A DNA stretch of 64,000 bases from Strongylocentrotus purpuratus (taxonomy: Eukaryota > Echinodermata > Echinoidea > Camarodonta > Strongylocentrotidae): positions 2,440,001 to 2,504,000 of the forward strand of contig NW_022145613.1 in NCBI RefSeq assembly GCF_000002235.5. Direction: 5' to 3'. The position numbers and the translations under genes are program-made. The notes beneath the pieces are model-generated. The model saw only the letters and a list, made by a program, of their open reading frames with translations, ran no database searches and was not told where the DNA came from. This document shows, piece after piece, positions 62,203 to 64,000 of this stretch; position 1 is the first letter of the stretch, and every line of letters starts with the position of its first letter.

Positions 62203-62211
62203 TTTTATATA
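62203..62211 (-). promoter_or_regulatory. Possible TATA box (TATATAAAA) upstream of GPCR
   Basis: TATATAAAA on the minus strand, followed by AGCGGAG and, about 100 bases on, the donor at 62101. The spacing fits a core promoter starting near 62175-62180. Confidence 0.35.
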
Positions 62212-62536
62212 CATGTAGGACGGCACGCGCAGAGGCTTAATTCCCCCTCCTGTCCTATTATCGTCCGTGTGCGTAATAACTCTTCCTGTGATGTCATTTC
62301 GTAACACTTTCTTGGTATTTTTGTGATGCAGGTATGTACGAACTCAGAACCTCCATTTAAGTCATATCGATAAACACAAAGCCAGGTGAAGAAAAAAAAA
62401 TTATATAACAAGAGATTATTCAAAGGCAGAACTCACCAATGCAACAAATTTAATCAAAACAATTCTGGAAACCTATGAATGCAGCATTAATTCGATTTAA
62501 AGAGACTTCTGCCCTACAAATCTGTTTTGAAAGCGG

Positions 62537-62676
62537 ATATATACATTTTTTCTGACTTAATTCGTAAATGGTTTCATTGTGTCTAATTTTGCCATATTTC
62601 CATTTTCTGGAAAAATGGCAAAATTAGACAAAATGAAACCATTCATGAATTAGGTCAGAAAAATGTATATATATAT
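62537..62676. mobile_element. Hairpin MITE with ~60 bp inverted repeats
   Basis: The left half (TATACATTTTTTCTGACTTA ... GTCTAATTTTGCCAT) is mirrored after about 20 bases by ATGGCAAAATTAGAC ... TCAGAAAAATGTATATA. About 140 bp, TA-rich ends, no coding part; the shape fits a mariner-type MITE. Confidence 0.82.
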
Positions 62677-63485
62677 CACTGTTTCTATGCAAGAAACCGA
62701 GTTTGCGAGGCTTTAAATGGAAAATTAATTTTTAAACTTTAAAAAGGATGAGGAAAATCATTTTGCCTAACAAACAGTTCTGTGTCAACTATAAGTACGG
62801 TGAATTTCACTGACGAATATATTACGATCTTGATTTAGAAGGAGTAAGATGGAAAACTTCCATATTATATTGTTGCTTTTAATCTGATAATTTTTCAGAA
62901 ATAACAATAAAAAAGTTTTAAAACAAATTTATAAAAAAAGATGGAAAACTTCCGTTGATTTAAAACATGTATTAACCCAAACAATATCTATTCCTTTTGA
63001 TGAAAAATGTAAACTAACAATAGGTTTTTGTTAACATAATGTATACTAACATGGAACGTTGTACAGAAAATAATTAGATTATGTTTTTTAACCAACTACA
63101 AAATTCAAAAAAATATTTCTAAAAACTATTGTACTAGAGGCCTTTAAGATACATGACATGCATACGGGCAAATGATACGGGCATAACATAAACAATATAG
63201 AACTGTATATTGATATTACCCAAGCAAGCATTTAATGATAGTATTATTTAACTGTATATATTTTCGGCTAATTCGCAAAGTTCACATTAAAATGCAATTA
63301 TAGCTCTTCAACTCCCGCGCGATGTAGGAATGAACTTGACAGTCGACCATTAAAGATACGGATGGGATTCGATCGTGCTCGAGTTTTATGTTCTTATGTT
63401 TCCGATCGCAGCTACTCTCGATAATCCAATCCAAGGCAAATATCATTTTCATAGTATTATCAAATTTAATGAACATATCTTTGTT

Positions 63486-63535
63486 TAGTGCCTCGTTACA
63501 AATTCTTTCATTTACCTGTTACGAATAATTGTACA
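63486..63535. repeat. Dispersed repeat, copy C
   Basis: GCCTCGTTACAAATTCTTTC and TTACGAATAATTGTA match blocks at 58575-58620 and, inverted, at 46890-46905. Confidence 0.5.
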
Positions 63536-63689
63536 CTGTCGCTCATATAGTTGGAATATTTTTGTTTTACCCCAATTTATGGAATTATTTTAAAAATAAT
63601 TAAAAAATAATAGATCTAGATAATAGTATACATTCTCAGATTTTATTGAATAATGATTTGACAATGTGTGTTTTGCGTGACTGCTAAAG

Positions 63690-63851
63690 CATGTGTATGC
63701 TACTATGCTTATCAAATAGGGGACCTACGCCCTTAGTCATAAATGACAGTAATGCCCCACAAAAGGGCACTAATATAGGACATCGACACGGTTTTGATCC
63801 TGGGGTCTCACAGTTACGAGGCCATTGCTTTGTCACTGGACCATGACTGTA
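63690..63851 (-). mobile_element. tRNA-derived SINE head
   Basis: On the minus strand TGGTCCAGTGAC (A box, 63843-63832) is followed 43 bases later by GGATCAAAACC (B box, 63800-63790), with GCAATGGCCTCGTAAC and GTGAGACCCC between as in tRNA-type SINEs. No cloverleaf acceptor stem is intact, so it is not a functional tRNA gene. Confidence 0.6.
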
Positions 63852-63903
63852 CGCAGCGGGGGCTAGGGTAGGGGGCAGTTTCCATAAATTTTAAAAAAAA
63901 CAG

Positions 63904-63941
63904 AAAATGCAATAAATTTTCAATAATTTATTGCATTTTAC
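63904..63941. repeat. Short hairpin
   Basis: AAAATGCAATAAAT and its reverse complement flank an eight-to-ten base loop. Confidence 0.7.
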
Positions 63942-64000
63942 CCCGGTCCCCAACATAAACAAATCCTCTGGATGGCCATGCATTATATGTCGGTAATCGT

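Noticed and set aside
63783-63851. A functional tRNA gene
   Set aside because: Only A-box and B-box-like words are present; the acceptor stem does not pair, so a SINE head is the better reading.

Overview
The window looks like a piece of an animal nuclear genome. Genes are split by phase-consistent GT-AG introns, AT-rich non-coding DNA dominates, and there is heavy CT/GA microsatellite load plus many fragments of LINEs, SINEs and short DNA transposons. Three features point to an echinoderm, most likely a sea urchin: a giant fold-back element resembling the TU class described from sea urchins, tRNA-type SINE sequence, and the recurring TAGGCCTA word. This species call is inference from sequence style, not a database match.

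Three protein-coding genes can be reconstructed exon by exon, all on the minus strand. (1) The 5' part of a secreted protein (2830 down to 1, continuing off the left edge) has a signal peptide, one complete ten-cysteine VWC domain split over two exons, and then a proline-rich region. (2) An 869-residue NIMA-related (NEK) protein kinase (46530 down to 33195) has eight coding exons, with every intron phase agreeing; it has an intact catalytic core and a long basic tail ending in a short helical motif like that of several NEK kinases. (3) A 479-residue class A (rhodopsin-like) GPCR (56921 down to 54756) has two coding exons; the first encodes a signal peptide and a Ser/Thr-rich ectodomain and the second all seven helices. 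A possible TATA-bearing promoter and non-coding first exon lie 5 kb upstream, near 62.2 kb. The genes act in unrelated processes (extracellular matrix or ligand binding, cytoplasmic or ciliary signalling, cell-surface reception); nothing suggests they work together.

Layout: 1-2.8 kb VWC gene; 2.8-33 kb gene-poor DNA rich in microsatellites, which holds the most striking object in the window, a head-to-tail pair of about 2.1 kb fold-back elements at 15.1-19.4 kb, and a GC-richer patch at about 31.5-32.1 kb; 33.2-46.5 kb NEK gene with LINE tails, a 147 bp tandem duplication and a GGGAAA-type minisatellite in its introns; 46.5-54.7 kb intergenic DNA with an intact hAT-like MITE, small MITEs and LINE reverse-transcriptase fragments; 54.7-56.9 kb GPCR; 57-64 kb its upstream region with dispersed repeats, a LINE endonuclease fragment, a hairpin MITE and a tRNA-type SINE.

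No rRNA, tRNA gene, CRISPR array or recognisable virus-derived element was seen. The best candidate for something unusual is the fold-back pair: its arms are built of nested palindromes, its interior switches from purine-rich to pyrimidine-rich, and a diagnostic variant is shared by both arms of one copy but differs between copies.
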